In this document: piece after piece, positions 24,341 through 32,864 of the stretch
Layout: each line of letters starts with the position of its first letter
How positions within the stretch are numbered: position 1 is the first letter of the stretch
Assembly (NCBI GenBank): GCA_934121875.1
Contig: CAKOVG010000011.1
Coordinates: 1-35,728, forward strand
Reading direction: 5' to 3'
Length of the DNA stretch: 35,728 nt
From: an uncultured Clostridia bacterium
GTDB taxonomy: Bacteria; Bacillota; Clostridia; TANB77; CAG-508
Notes under the pieces: model-generated
Database searches by the model: none
What the model was told of the DNA's origin: nothing
Seen by the model: the letters and a program-made list of their open reading frames with translations, nothing else
Made by a program: the position numbers and the translations under genes

Positions 24341-24398
24341 ATATTTTACCTCCAAAAGTATTATTTACAAAAAACTATATGATTATTCTAAAAAACGC

Positions 24399-24427
24399 TT
24401 GATATTTTTTGTTTTTTTTGCTATTAT
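24399..24427 (+). promoter_or_regulatory. Promoter of tRNA-Leu
   Basis: TTGATA (24399-24404), 17 T-rich bases, TATTAT (24422-24427); the transcript would begin about 10 bases before the tRNA. Confidence 0.75.
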
Positions 24428-24444
24428 ATGTAGGTAATATTTAT

Positions 24445-24531
24445 GCAGGTGTGGCGGAATTGGCAGACGCACAGGACTCAAAATCCTGCGAAGTAACATT
24501 CGTGTGGGTTCGACCCCCACCACCTGCACCA
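24445..24531 (+). tRNA. tRNA-Leu (anticodon CAA), CCA encoded
   Basis: Acceptor arms GCAGGTG/CACCTGC, anticodon stem CAGGA/TCCTG with loop CTCAAAA (anticodon CAA), a long class II variable arm CGAAGTAACATTCG, and T arm GTGGG-TTCGACC-CCCAC. Discriminator A and encoded CCA close the gene. Read by codon UUG. Confidence 0.97.
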
Positions 24532-24534
24532 AAA

Positions 24535-24563
24535 AAATCTCTAGTTTTCACTAGAGATTTTTT
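24535..24563. terminator. Bidirectional terminator of tRNA-Leu and the 768-residue gene
   Basis: Perfect 11-bp arms AAATCTCTAGT (24535-24545) and ACTAGAGATTT (24550-24560), TTTC loop. Plus strand ends in six T; minus strand in seven T. The stop codon of the minus-strand gene (24551-24553) lies within the stem. Confidence 0.9.
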
Positions 24564-26857
24564 ATGTCATATTCTATACTATGTACAGTTACTATTTTAT
24601 TAGTATATTTATCTTGCAAATAGTTTATTTTAAATTCTTCTTCATTTACTTTTACTAATTTATATTTTTTAAAATCTACTAGTACTTCATCTGATTGATT
24701 CATTCCTAATGGTAAAGTTTGGTTTGTGTTATCAAAGAATACTATATTTGAATAGTAAAGTATTGGCATAGCTTCTTTTATATTTATTTTGTATAAGTAT
24801 ATTTGCTCTTTTTTTATATTTTCTTCTATTGCTTTATTAGCATCCAAGTGTAATATATTCAAATTGTTAAAGTCCAATTCAGTATCAGATGTCATGTATA
24901 TTGGTATGCTTAACGGTGTTGATATTTTACAAAAAGCTTCTTTTATTAATTTTAAATAGTTTCTCATATTATCTATAAACATTTCTGTTTCCATTTGTTT
25001 ATAGATATTTAACACTTTATATTTGTCTTTTTCTATTTCTCTATGTTTTATGTTATTTAATTCTTTAATCTGTGTGATATCTTCTGAAATTCCACCAAAC
25101 ACATTAAAGTCTTTCAAGTTTATTATTTCTATATTTTTTTCATATTCTTGTTTTAATTTATCTAGTTCTTTATCTATAATTTCTTTTTGTTCTTCAGTTA
25201 GCTTGTTGCTTTTTGTTTTATTTAAAATTTGTACTACTGTCAAGGCTTGCTTTATTGCAAATATAGCATCTGTTTCATTTTTAGATAATTTTCTTCTTTG
25301 AAGTTCATCAACCTTTTTTCCAAATTCTTCAATGTCTTCCTCATAATCAAAACTTTTTCCTATTTTTTCTTTTGAAGAGTTTTCCTCTTCTTCTCCCTCA
25401 TTTAAGCTTGGTAATTCGTCTTTGTTAGTAAATTTCCAAAACTCAAAAATACTTTTTTTATGAAGTTCTATTTCATTTAAATAAATATTTGCATTTTTTA
25501 TTTTTCTTTCTAGATTTATTTTTTTAAGTTCTAATGCTTTTTCATCTATTTTTGAGGCTTTTAGCATTTTTTTTCTTGCCTCTAATTTAGTACAAATTTC
25601 TATTAAGTCTTCAATAGTATATTGTTTAGTTTCTACTACTGTTTCTTCTTTTTTTTGTAATTTTATTGTTGTTTTTTGTACCTCTTTTTTACTTTTATTT
25701 ACAGGTTTTAGTTCTTTTTTTCTAGTTGAAAAATAGTATTTTACTTTTCCAAAAAATGTTTTTTTACATTCTAAAAATGTAGATATCTGTCGTTGTTTAC
25801 TTAAATATTCTTCTGTTTGTTTTTCAACTACTTCCTTAATTTCTTGTAATTTTACCTGTGCTTCTTGTATTTTTTTTTCTTCTAAATTTATAAGCATTTT
25901 CTTTTGATTTGCTTGTAATTGAACAAAACTTGTTAGAGTTTCATAGTTAATGTTTTTTTCTCCTATATTTGTATTTAAACAAAATTCGAGTGAGCCATTA
26001 TTATCTATCTTAGTTTTAAAATTGAATTCATCTGGAAAAGCTGTTGATAGTATAAATAAAGCTTTCATCAGTTTATATTGATTTAGCGCTTCTTCTTTGT
26101 TGTTTAAAGTTATATTATAAATGCTTTTTACTTTTTCATATACATTAGTTTGTCCTACTATTCTCAATTGCATTTTACCTTTTAAGTCATATATTTCATA
26201 TATGTTTGGCCATTCTTTAGTATAATACCACAAATAATTTTCAATATCTGTTATTTGACTTTTTAATAAGTAATTTCCTGAGTAGTCTTGATAACTTATT
26301 GGTACAAATATTACTTCTTTTTTTCTTGTTTTTTTGCTTTCAATTTGTTTTTTTAACAAATATATCAAAGCTGCGTTATTGTATTCATTTGTTGGTACTA
26401 ACATAAAATATTGGTCTGAAATATCTGAATAATATATTTGCCAAGTATAGTTACCTTCATATTTTACTTGATTTGGTATTTGCTTTTTCAATTCTTCTTG
26501 TTCTTTTTCTATTTTCTTTATTTCTTCTAAATTAGTATCATTAATCATACTTAAAAATGTAGTGAATTTATCTGCATTTTTTTCGGTTTTTGAGTCCAAA
26601 TAACTGCCAATTGGACTACTTAATTTATATTTTTCATTTAAATCTGTTAATCTATCTGTTGGTGTTAAAAGAATTTCAATATCATTTACATTTATATATT
26701 TATATATTTTATAGGTTGTATCATCGTGTGATTTTAATGGTCTGAAAGAAAATGGCTTAAATTCTGTTAAAAACTTTGGTATTCTTTCTAAATTTAATCC
26801 AATGTATTCTAATTTTTCTTTTAGTTTTTCTTTATCTTCTGCAATATTTTTACGCAT
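24551..26857 (-). CDS. Large hypothetical soluble protein, coiled-coil centre (unknown function)
   Basis: A 768-residue protein I cannot assign. No signal peptide, membrane segment, P-loop or metal motif is evident. The N-terminal part (1-315) looks globular, with aromatic-rich stretches such as GNYTWQIYYSDISDQYFMLVP and IENYLWYYTKEWPNIYEIYDLKG. Residues 315-360 and about 415-470 are Lys/Glu-rich heptad-like helices; between them a basic linker (FFGKVKYYFSTRKKELKPVNK). KSIFEFWKFTNKDE (468-481) precedes an acidic stretch (GEEEENSS). A third helical region spans 505-620, and the last 120 residues look globular again. AGGAGGAA is a strong SD. It begins 30 bases after tRNA-Gly with no terminator between, so the tRNA promoter may serve both. 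Structural or scaffold role is only a guess. Confidence 0.85.
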   Translation of the reverse strand: MRKNIAEDKEKLKEKLEYIGLNLERIPKFLTEFKPFSFRPLKSHDDTTYKIYKYINVNDIEILLTPTDRLTDLNEKYKLSSPIGSYLDSKTEKNADKFTTFLSMINDTNLEEIKKIEKEQEELKKQIPNQVKYEGNYTWQIYYSDISDQYFMLVPTNEYNNAALIYLLKKQIESKKTRKKEVIFVPISYQDYSGNYLLKSQITDIENYLWYYTKEWPNIYEIYDLKGKMQLRIVGQTNVYEKVKSIYNITLNNKEEALNQYKLMKALFILSTAFPDEFNFKTKIDNNGSLEFCLNTNIGEKNINYETLTSFVQLQANQKKMLINLEEKKIQEAQVKLQEIKEVVEKQTEEYLSKQRQISTFLECKKTFFGKVKYYFSTRKKELKPVNKSKKEVQKTTIKLQKKEETVVETKQYTIEDLIEICTKLEARKKMLKASKIDEKALELKKINLERKIKNANIYLNEIELHKKSIFEFWKFTNKDELPSLNEGEEEENSSKEKIGKSFDYEEDIEEFGKKVDELQRRKLSKNETDAIFAIKQALTVVQILNKTKSNKLTEEQKEIIDKELDKLKQEYEKNIEIINLKDFNVFGGISEDITQIKELNNIKHREIEKDKYKVLNIYKQMETEMFIDNMRNYLKLIKEAFCKISTPLSIPIYMTSDTELDFNNLNILHLDANKAIEENIKKEQIYLYKINIKEAMPILYYSNIVFFDNTNQTLPLGMNQSDEVLVDFKKYKLVKVNEEEFKINYLQDKYTNKIVTVHSIEYDIKNL

Positions 26858-26887
26858 TTTTTCCTCCTGTTAGTAAGTTATAGTTTA

Positions 26888-26961
<74 letters not shown>

Positions 26962-26976
26962 AAAAAATATATATTT

Positions 26977-27005
26977 ATTATAATTCAATTTATTTACATT
27001 TGCAA
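26977..27005 (-). promoter_or_regulatory. Promoter of tRNA-Gly and possibly the 768-residue gene
   Basis: Minus-strand TTGCAA (27005-27000), 17 bases, TATAAT (26982-26977), with the start expected a few bases before the tRNA 5' end. Confidence 0.8.
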
Positions 27006-27060
27006 TACTTTTTTCTTCTGTATTTTTTATGCATATTTATCAATATATATTAATAAATAA

Positions 27061-27089
27061 AGTTATCTTGTGTTAAATACAAGATAACT
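27061..27089 (-). terminator. Terminator of the rimP-truB operon
   Basis: Perfect 11-bp arms AGTTATCTTGT (27061-27071) and ACAAGATAACT (27079-27089), 7-base loop; the minus strand continues TTATTTATT, a weak T run. Confidence 0.7.
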
Positions 27090-27093
27090 ATTT

Positions 27094-27969
27094 TTATTCA
27101 TTATATATTAGCTCTCTTTTTAGCAGTTTATTTTCAATAACTCCAATACCAATTGTATTTTTTACTTTTATTTGGTATATTCCATTTGGTTTGTTATATG
27201 TTAGTTTTACGCCATTTAAGAATTGAGTTAATTTCGATTCATCTAATTCAATATATGGATATTTGCTAAAAAAATTTTGAATTGTTATTACATGCTCATT
27301 CCAAAATTCTGCATTGTATTTATTTTCTTCTATATTTTCAATTGTTACTGATTGGCTTAATTCGAACTGTCCAACTTTTATTCTATTAAGTTCTTTCATA
27401 TATCCTATTGTTCCTAACTTTTTTGCAATTGTTTCACATAATGTTCTAATATATGTACCTTTTGAGCAATGTACTTTAAATTCAATTGCTTTGTCTTTTT
27501 CATTAATATTTATTAATTCAATATTATATATTTCTATTTCTCTTTTTGGTACTTCTACCTCCACACCTTTTCTTGCATATTCATATAGTTTTTTGCCATT
27601 TACTTTAATTGCAGAATACATTGGTGGAGTTTGTACTTGCTTTCCTTTTAATGTTTCAAAAATTTGTTGTATTCTTTCTTTATTCCAAGCTGAAACCTCA
27701 ACACTTTTTTCTTCTATTATATTGCCTTCACTGTCTAGTGTATCTGTTTTTTGTCCCAGTTGTATTGTGGCTATGTATATTTTGTCATGATTTATTAAGT
27801 ATTTTGAAAGCTTAGTTCCTTGCCCTAATAATAAAGGTAGTACTCCTGTAGCCATTGGATCTAATGTACCTGTATGCCCAACTTTCTCCTTACATATTTT
27901 TTTTACTTTTGCTACAATATCATGTGATGTGTATTGTTTTGGTTTATTAACAATTAAAATTCCATTCAT
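27094..27969 (-). CDS. truB: tRNA pseudouridine(55) synthase
   Basis: A 291-residue enzyme making pseudouridine 55 in the T loop of tRNAs. MNGILIVNKPKQYTSHDIVAKVKK starts the fold, and KVGHTGTLDPMATGVLPLLLG holds the catalytic Asp. KLYEYARKGVEVEVPKREIEIY and CSKGTYIRTLCETIAKKLG are conserved. A PUA-like C-terminal part is short. The frame stays open far upstream inside nrnA, but the ATG at 27969 shares its A with the nrnA TAA (TAATG), a coupled start. Last gene before the operon terminator; ribF, which often follows truB, is not here. Confidence 0.97.
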   Translation of the reverse strand: MNGILIVNKPKQYTSHDIVAKVKKICKEKVGHTGTLDPMATGVLPLLLGQGTKLSKYLINHDKIYIATIQLGQKTDTLDSEGNIIEEKSVEVSAWNKERIQQIFETLKGKQVQTPPMYSAIKVNGKKLYEYARKGVEVEVPKREIEIYNIELININEKDKAIEFKVHCSKGTYIRTLCETIAKKLGTIGYMKELNRIKVGQFELSQSVTIENIEENKYNAEFWNEHVITIQNFFSKYPYIELDESKLTQFLNGVKLTYNKPNGIYQIKVKNTIGIGVIENKLLKRELIYNE

Positions 27970-28916
27970 TATAATAATCTCATTACTTCTTTTATTACTT
28001 TTTCTTTTGCTTGTTCTATAGTTCCTTGGATTGTACAACCTGCTGCTCTTGGGTGTCCTCCACCACCAAATACTACACAAGCATCTGATACATTTACATA
28101 TTCATTAGAACGAAGTGATATTTTACAACCTTTTTCTGTTTGGCGTATGAATATTGAAACTTCAACTCCTTCAACATCCCTACCTATTTCAACAATTCCT
28201 TCATGGTCTCCTGTTTCTGCATGCACATTTTTTTCGTCTTCTTCTGTTATATATGTATATGCAATTTTTCCATCTGCTAAAAATTCAATTCTATTATTTG
28301 CAATTCTATGTAATTCAAAGTTTGGCTTTGTTTTTGTTTGTAACACTTGGTGATATACTTTTGATACATTAACTCCTTTATTTAAAAGCCATGCAACAAA
28401 TTCAAAAGTTTCAGCTGTAACTCCTTGATATTTAAAGCCACCTGTATCTGTTATAATTCCTGTTAATATACATGTTCCAATTTCTTTAGTAATTTCTATA
28501 CCAAAGTATTCTAAAATTACTAATAGTAATTGTGCACATGCTGGTGCATCTGGATTTACATAGTTATGGTCTCCAAACATTGTGTTTGTTCCGTGATGAT
28601 CTATAGATACTTTTACTTTTGCATTTTCAAAGTATTTGGAAAATCCATTTAACATTTTTATAGATGCACAATCAAGTGATATTGCTAAATCATATTGTTC
28701 TATATTACTTTCTTTTTTTATTTCATTAATACATGGTAAACAGTCAAATACTTTTGGATGGTCAGGAATTATTATATCTGGATTTTTACCATAGTTCTTT
28801 AATGCTTGGTACATTGCTAAACTACTCCCCATTGCATCTCCATCTGGATTTTCATGTGTTAATATTACTATTTTTTCTGCTTTATTTATTTGTTCTAAAA
28901 TATTATCTAAAGTCAT
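27969..28916 (-). CDS. nrnA: Bifunctional oligoribonuclease/pAp phosphatase (DHH family)
   Basis: A 315-residue DHH-DHHA1 phosphoesterase that degrades nanoRNA and converts pAp to AMP. Metal-binding motifs in order: HENPDGDAMGSSLAMYQAL (Asp in DGDA), SLDCAS, and SIDHHGTN (DHH). The DHHA1 domain ends with VFGGGGHPRAAGCTI, which binds substrate. Length is typical. The start ATG is preceded by AGAGGT. Within the rimP operon it lies between rbfA and truB, the standard Firmicute order. Confidence 0.97.
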   Translation of the reverse strand: MTLDNILEQINKAEKIVILTHENPDGDAMGSSLAMYQALKNYGKNPDIIIPDHPKVFDCLPCINEIKKESNIEQYDLAISLDCASIKMLNGFSKYFENAKVKVSIDHHGTNTMFGDHNYVNPDAPACAQLLLVILEYFGIEITKEIGTCILTGIITDTGGFKYQGVTAETFEFVAWLLNKGVNVSKVYHQVLQTKTKPNFELHRIANNRIEFLADGKIAYTYITEEDEKNVHAETGDHEGIVEIGRDVEGVEVSIFIRQTEKGCKISLRSNEYVNVSDACVVFGGGGHPRAAGCTIQGTIEQAKEKVIKEVMRLL

Positions 28917-28930
28917 TTTATACCTCTATT

Positions 28931-29284
28931 CTAATTATTTTTCTTTAACTCATTTAATATGCTATCAATTTTAGCTCCATATTCTAAAGAATCGTCTAGT
29001 TCGAATATAAGCTCTGGTGTGATTCTTAAGTTTATGTTTTTTGCAACTTGACTACGAATGAAACCTGAAGATTCTTTTAGTCCTTCCATTGTTTTGCCAA
29101 TACTTTTAGAATTTAAAATACTTACATAAACTTTAGCATATTTAAAGTCAGGTGTTATTTTAGCTTTTGTTACACTAACTAGCCCTGTTACTTTTGAGTT
29201 TTTAAGCTCAAAAGTAAGTACACGGCTAATCTCCTTTTTTAATTCTTCATTAACTCTATTAAGTCTTGCCTCATTTTTTGGCAT
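28931..29284 (-). CDS. rbfA: 30S ribosome-binding factor A
   Basis: A 117-residue KH-type protein aiding 16S rRNA maturation and cold adaptation. MPKNEARLNRVNEELKKEISRVLTFELK followed by VTGLVSVTKAKITPDFKYAKVYVSIL and the C-terminal RITPELIFELDDSLEYGAKIDSIL match RbfA. AAAGGAGAGA is the SD; 14 bases separate it from infB. Confidence 0.97.
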   Translation of the reverse strand: MPKNEARLNRVNEELKKEISRVLTFELKNSKVTGLVSVTKAKITPDFKYAKVYVSILNSKSIGKTMEGLKESSGFIRSQVAKNINLRITPELIFELDDSLEYGAKIDSILNELKKNN

Positions 29285-29298
29285 TGTATTCTCTCCTT

Positions 29299-32265
29299 TT
29301 AACGTTTAACTTCTTCCATTACGTAAAATTCTAATGTGTCATCTTCTTTAACATCATTATAATTTTCAATTTGAAGACCACATTCAAAGCCTTTAGTAAC
29401 TTCTTTTGCATCATCTTTGAAACGTTTTAATGATATTAGTTTTCCATCATGTATAACTACATTTTCACGTATTACTCTAACTCCTGCATTTTTTTCGATT
29501 TTTCCATCAAGTACATATGCACCAGCAATTGTTCCAACTCCTGAAACTTTGAAAGTTTGTCTTACAACTGCATTTCCTATTACTTTTTCTTCGTAAACTG
29601 GGTCTAACATACCTTTCATAGCTGCTTCAACATCTTCAATTGCTTGGTAGATAACTGAGTATTGTTTAATTTCTACTCCTTCTTTTTCTGCCATATCTTT
29701 TGCAGTGTTAACTGGTCTTACATTAAATGCAATAATTATACATTTACCTGCCTTTGCAAGTTGAACATCAGATTCAGTTACAGCACCTGTTACAGCATGT
29801 ATTACTTTAACTTTAACCTCATCATTTGATAATTTTTCAAGTGATTGTTTTAAAGCTTGTGCTGTTCCTTGAACATCTGCTTTTACTATAATGTTTAATT
29901 GTTTTAAGTTTTCGCTTTCCATTTTTTCAAATAGATTACTTAAAGTTACCTTGCTGTTTTCATTTATAATTTGTTCTCTTTCTTGACGTTTTCTTCTTTC
30001 TATTAAATGTTTAGCCATTTTTTCGTCTTTTACTTCATAGAAAGTATCTCCAGCTTCTGGTACTTCTGTTAATCCCATTATTTCTACTGGTGTAGATGGT
30101 CCAGCTTTTTTTATTTTTTGACCTTTATCATTTTTCATCACACGAATTCTACCTATAGATTTACCAACAACTATTGTATCTCCTTCGTCTAATGTTCCTC
30201 TTTGTACAAGCATTGACGCAATAGGTCCTTTTGCTTTATCTAATCTTGCCTCTATTACTGTTCCTTTAGCTTGTTTATTAGGATTTGCTTTTAGTTCCTT
30301 CATGTCTGCTACTAATAATACCATTTCTAGTAAATTATCTATGTTTATTTTCTTTTTAGCAGATATTGGAACATAAATTGTATCTCCACCCCATTCTTCT
30401 GGAACTAGTTCATATTCCATTAACTCTTGTTTTATTTTTTCTACATTTGCACCTGGCAAATCAATTTTATTTACAGCTACTATAATTGGTATTTCTGCTG
30501 CTTTTGCATGATTTATAGCTTCAACTGTTTGTGGCATAACACCATCGTCAGCAGCTACTATAAGTATTGCAATGTCAGTAATTTGAGCTCCTCTAGCACG
30601 CATTGCTGTAAATGCCTCATGACCGGGCGTATCTAAGAATGTTATTTCTCTACCATTTATATTTACTTTATATGCACCAATGTGTTGTGTAATTCCTCCT
30701 GCTTCTCCTTCAATAACATTTGTGCTACGAATTGCATCTAGAAGTGATGTTTTACCATGGTCTACGTGTCCCATTACAACAACTACTGGTGGTCTTGGTT
30801 CTAGTTCGTCTGCTGAATCTTCTGTATCATCAAATAAAATGTCTTCTTCTTTTACTTCTTCTTTTTTATTTGCTGTTATTCCAAATTCCTGTGCTACTAA
30901 AAATGCTGTATCAAAATCTACTGTATTATTTATTGTAGCCATAATTCCTAAATTGAATAGTTTTTTAATAACTTCTCCACTAGTTTTTTTCATTTCAGCA
31001 GCTAAGTCTTTTACTGTAATCATTTCAGGAATTGTAATTTCTGTTAATTCAAATATTTTTTGTTTTGTTCTTTCTTCATCTTTTTGTGGTTTACGTTTAT
31101 TTTTCTTACCTCTAGCTGTTGTTAAGTCATAATAGTCAAGCATTCCACCATCTTGTTCATTAAACATATGAGATAATTTATCAATTTGTTTTAAGTCTTT
31201 TAATTTTCCTTCATTAAATTCCTCACTAAAGCGATCATTCTTCTTTGCTTTAGTTCCTTTTTTAGCTTTATTATCTTCATGACGGTTTGCTTTTTCTTTG
31301 TCAATTGCTCTTGTGCTGATGTCTCTTTTGTCTTCTTTTTCTACTATTTCTGTAGCCATTATATCTTTAATGTTTTTGTCAATTCCATAATTGTCTAATG
31401 GTCTACCATTGTTGTTCCTGTTAAATGGTCTTTGACCATTTCTATTATTAAATCTATTATCTCCATTTTGACGATTATTATTAAACTTATTGTCTCTTTG
31501 ACGATTTTCAAATTTGTTATCTCTTGGTTTATTATCATAATTTCCGTTGTTTTGGTGATTTCCAAATCTATTTTGGCGATTGTCATAACGGTTTTTGTAA
31601 CCTTCTGTATTATTGTTACGTTTATCATAACTATTATTTTGGTATTGATTATTTCTTTCGCGATTAGGGTGATTTGGCTTATTTTCTGTACTTGAAGTAA
31701 CTGTAGGTTTATTTTCTACAGGTTCTTGTTTAATTTCTGACTTAACTTCTGGTTTAGCCTCTTCTTTTTTTTCTTCTACTTTTGGCTCTTCTGGTTGTTT
31801 TTCAACTACTTCTGGAGTTTTTTCTTCTTTTTTATTTGACTTTAGTCCAAATAATTCACTTACAGTCATTGGCTTTACTTGTTGCTTTCTATATACAATA
31901 TTAAAGTCTTTATTGCTTTTTCTTTCTACAAAGCCAACATCTTTTCTTTCTGTTTTTTCTTGTTTCTTTTCTTGTTTTTCTTCATCAGCTAATATAACTT
32001 CACGTCTTATAATAACTGGTGTTGCATCCTTTTTTGTATTTTTTTCCTTCTTTTCTTTGTTTTTTTCTTGCTCCATACTTTTTTGCGCTTTTACTCCCTT
32101 ATTTTCTTTCTTTCCAAAAATTTCTTTTATTTTGTTTACTTGTTCTTCCTCTAAAGAACTTAAATGACTTGTTACCTCAATTCCTACTTCCTTTGCTTTT
32201 GCAATTAGTTGTTTGCTTTCTAAACCTAATTCTTTTGCAAGTTCATATACTTTAAGTTTACCCAA
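29299..32265 (-). CDS. infB: Translation initiation factor IF-2
   Basis: A 988-residue GTPase placing formyl-Met-tRNA on the 30S subunit. Residues 1-50 are an IF2_N domain; 50-190 are Lys/Glu-rich; 198-290 are an Asn/Arg-rich stretch (32 Asn and 15 Arg of 93 by hand count); a second IF2_N domain lies at about 405-465. G1 is GHVDHGKT (499-506), followed by DTPGHEAFTAMRARGAQ and NKIDLPGAN. Domains II-IV follow with ADVQGTAQALKQSLEKL. The start is TTG at 32265, 6 bases after GGGGGTGA and overlapping the rplGA stop by 8 bases. Confidence 0.98.
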   Translation of the reverse strand: MGKLKVYELAKELGLESKQLIAKAKEVGIEVTSHLSSLEEEQVNKIKEIFGKKENKGVKAQKSMEQEKNKEKKEKNTKKDATPVIIRREVILADEEKQEKKQEKTERKDVGFVERKSNKDFNIVYRKQQVKPMTVSELFGLKSNKKEEKTPEVVEKQPEEPKVEEKKEEAKPEVKSEIKQEPVENKPTVTSSTENKPNHPNRERNNQYQNNSYDKRNNNTEGYKNRYDNRQNRFGNHQNNGNYDNKPRDNKFENRQRDNKFNNNRQNGDNRFNNRNGQRPFNRNNNGRPLDNYGIDKNIKDIMATEIVEKEDKRDISTRAIDKEKANRHEDNKAKKGTKAKKNDRFSEEFNEGKLKDLKQIDKLSHMFNEQDGGMLDYYDLTTARGKKNKRKPQKDEERTKQKIFELTEITIPEMITVKDLAAEMKKTSGEVIKKLFNLGIMATINNTVDFDTAFLVAQEFGITANKKEEVKEEDILFDDTEDSADELEPRPPVVVVMGHVDHGKTSLLDAIRSTNVIEGEAGGITQHIGAYKVNINGREITFLDTPGHEAFTAMRARGAQITDIAILIVAADDGVMPQTVEAINHAKAAEIPIIVAVNKIDLPGANVEKIKQELMEYELVPEEWGGDTIYVPISAKKKINIDNLLEMVLLVADMKELKANPNKQAKGTVIEARLDKAKGPIASMLVQRGTLDEGDTIVVGKSIGRIRVMKNDKGQKIKKAGPSTPVEIMGLTEVPEAGDTFYEVKDEKMAKHLIERRKRQEREQIINENSKVTLSNLFEKMESENLKQLNIIVKADVQGTAQALKQSLEKLSNDEVKVKVIHAVTGAVTESDVQLAKAGKCIIIAFNVRPVNTAKDMAEKEGVEIKQYSVIYQAIEDVEAAMKGMLDPVYEEKVIGNAVVRQTFKVSGVGTIAGAYVLDGKIEKNAGVRVIRENVVIHDGKLISLKRFKDDAKEVTKGFECGLQIENYNDVKEDDTLEFYVMEEVKR

Positions 32266-32581
32266 TCATTTCACCCCCACTAATTATTTTGTTTATCGCT
32301 TGTGCAAAACCTTTATCTTTAACTACTACTATAGCTTTATTGGGTTTTCCAATTGAATTACTAATTTCATCAATTGTTAAGCCTTCATACTTTGTAATAT
32401 TAAACTCTTTGCACTTTTCATTAAATACTTTTTTTGTTCTATCAGCTGAATCTACTGCTAATATTAACAATTTTGCATTATGTTTTTCTATTTCTTGTAG
32501 GCATGCATCAGTTCCAGCTACTATTTTTCCTGCTCTAGTTGCTAGTCCTAACAATCCACATATTTTTTGATTATTAACCAA
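32258..32581 (-). CDS. rplGA: L7Ae/L30e-family ribosomal protein (YlxQ)
   Basis: A 107-residue RNA-binding protein of the L7Ae/L30e fold; relatives bind K-turns in RNA. Visible: KICGLLGLATRAGKIVAGTDACLQEIEKHNAKLLILAVDSADRTKK. It starts with TTG at 32581; AAGGAG at 7 bases is within the ylxR 3' end. The position between ylxR and infB is diagnostic of YlxQ. Precise function in the cell is not known. Confidence 0.93.
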   Translation of the reverse strand: MVNNQKICGLLGLATRAGKIVAGTDACLQEIEKHNAKLLILAVDSADRTKKVFNEKCKEFNITKYEGLTIDEISNSIGKPNKAIVVVKDKGFAQAINKIISGGEMIG

Positions 32582-32583
32582 AT

Positions 32584-32847
32584 CTATACTCCTTGATTTA
32601 TAGTATTTTTCAAATCTTCGTAAATATTCTCTTCTATTTTCATTTCAAAAGCTTTTTCTAGTTTTTTAGAACGTATTGCTTTTTCTAAACATTCTGAATT
32701 ATCACATATATATGCGCCTCTACCTGATAATTTACCTATTTTGTCAACTTTTATTTCTCCTGTTTGATTTTTTACAATACGTATAAGCTCATTTTTAGGC
32801 TTTTGTTCTCCGCATCCAATGCAAGTACGAGTAGGTATTTTTTTCAA
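32584..32847 (-). CDS. ylxR: YlxR (RNase P modulator RnpM) family protein
   Basis: About 87 residues; the family signature RTCIGCGEQKPKNELIRIV and GKLSGRGAYICDNSECLEKAIRSKKL are present, including Gly-Arg-Gly-Ala-Tyr and the cysteine pairs. In Bacillus subtilis YlxR (RnpM) binds RNase P RNA. The frame opens with GTG at 32856, but AAGGA would be a single base away. TTG at 32847 is better placed and gives MKKIPTRTC, like other members. The choice is moderately sure. Sits between nusA and rplGA. Confidence 0.93.
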   Translation of the reverse strand: MKKIPTRTCIGCGEQKPKNELIRIVKNQTGEIKVDKIGKLSGRGAYICDNSECLEKAIRSKKLEKAFEMKIEENIYEDLKNTINQGV

Positions 32848-32864
32848 AATGCTCACTTCCTTTT

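Noticed and set aside
24341..24398. Sigma-G promoter for gpr
   Set aside because: The region has GAATAA- and CATATA-like strings but their spacing does not fit a sigma-G promoter.
27314..27790. 158-codon plus-strand open frame opposite truB
   Set aside because: Antisense to a conserved gene, Phe/Ser/Leu-rich shadow with no SD or motif.
31395..31628. 77-codon minus-strand frame within infB
   Set aside because: Shifted reading of the Asn/Arg-rich IF-2 repeat region; no start signal.
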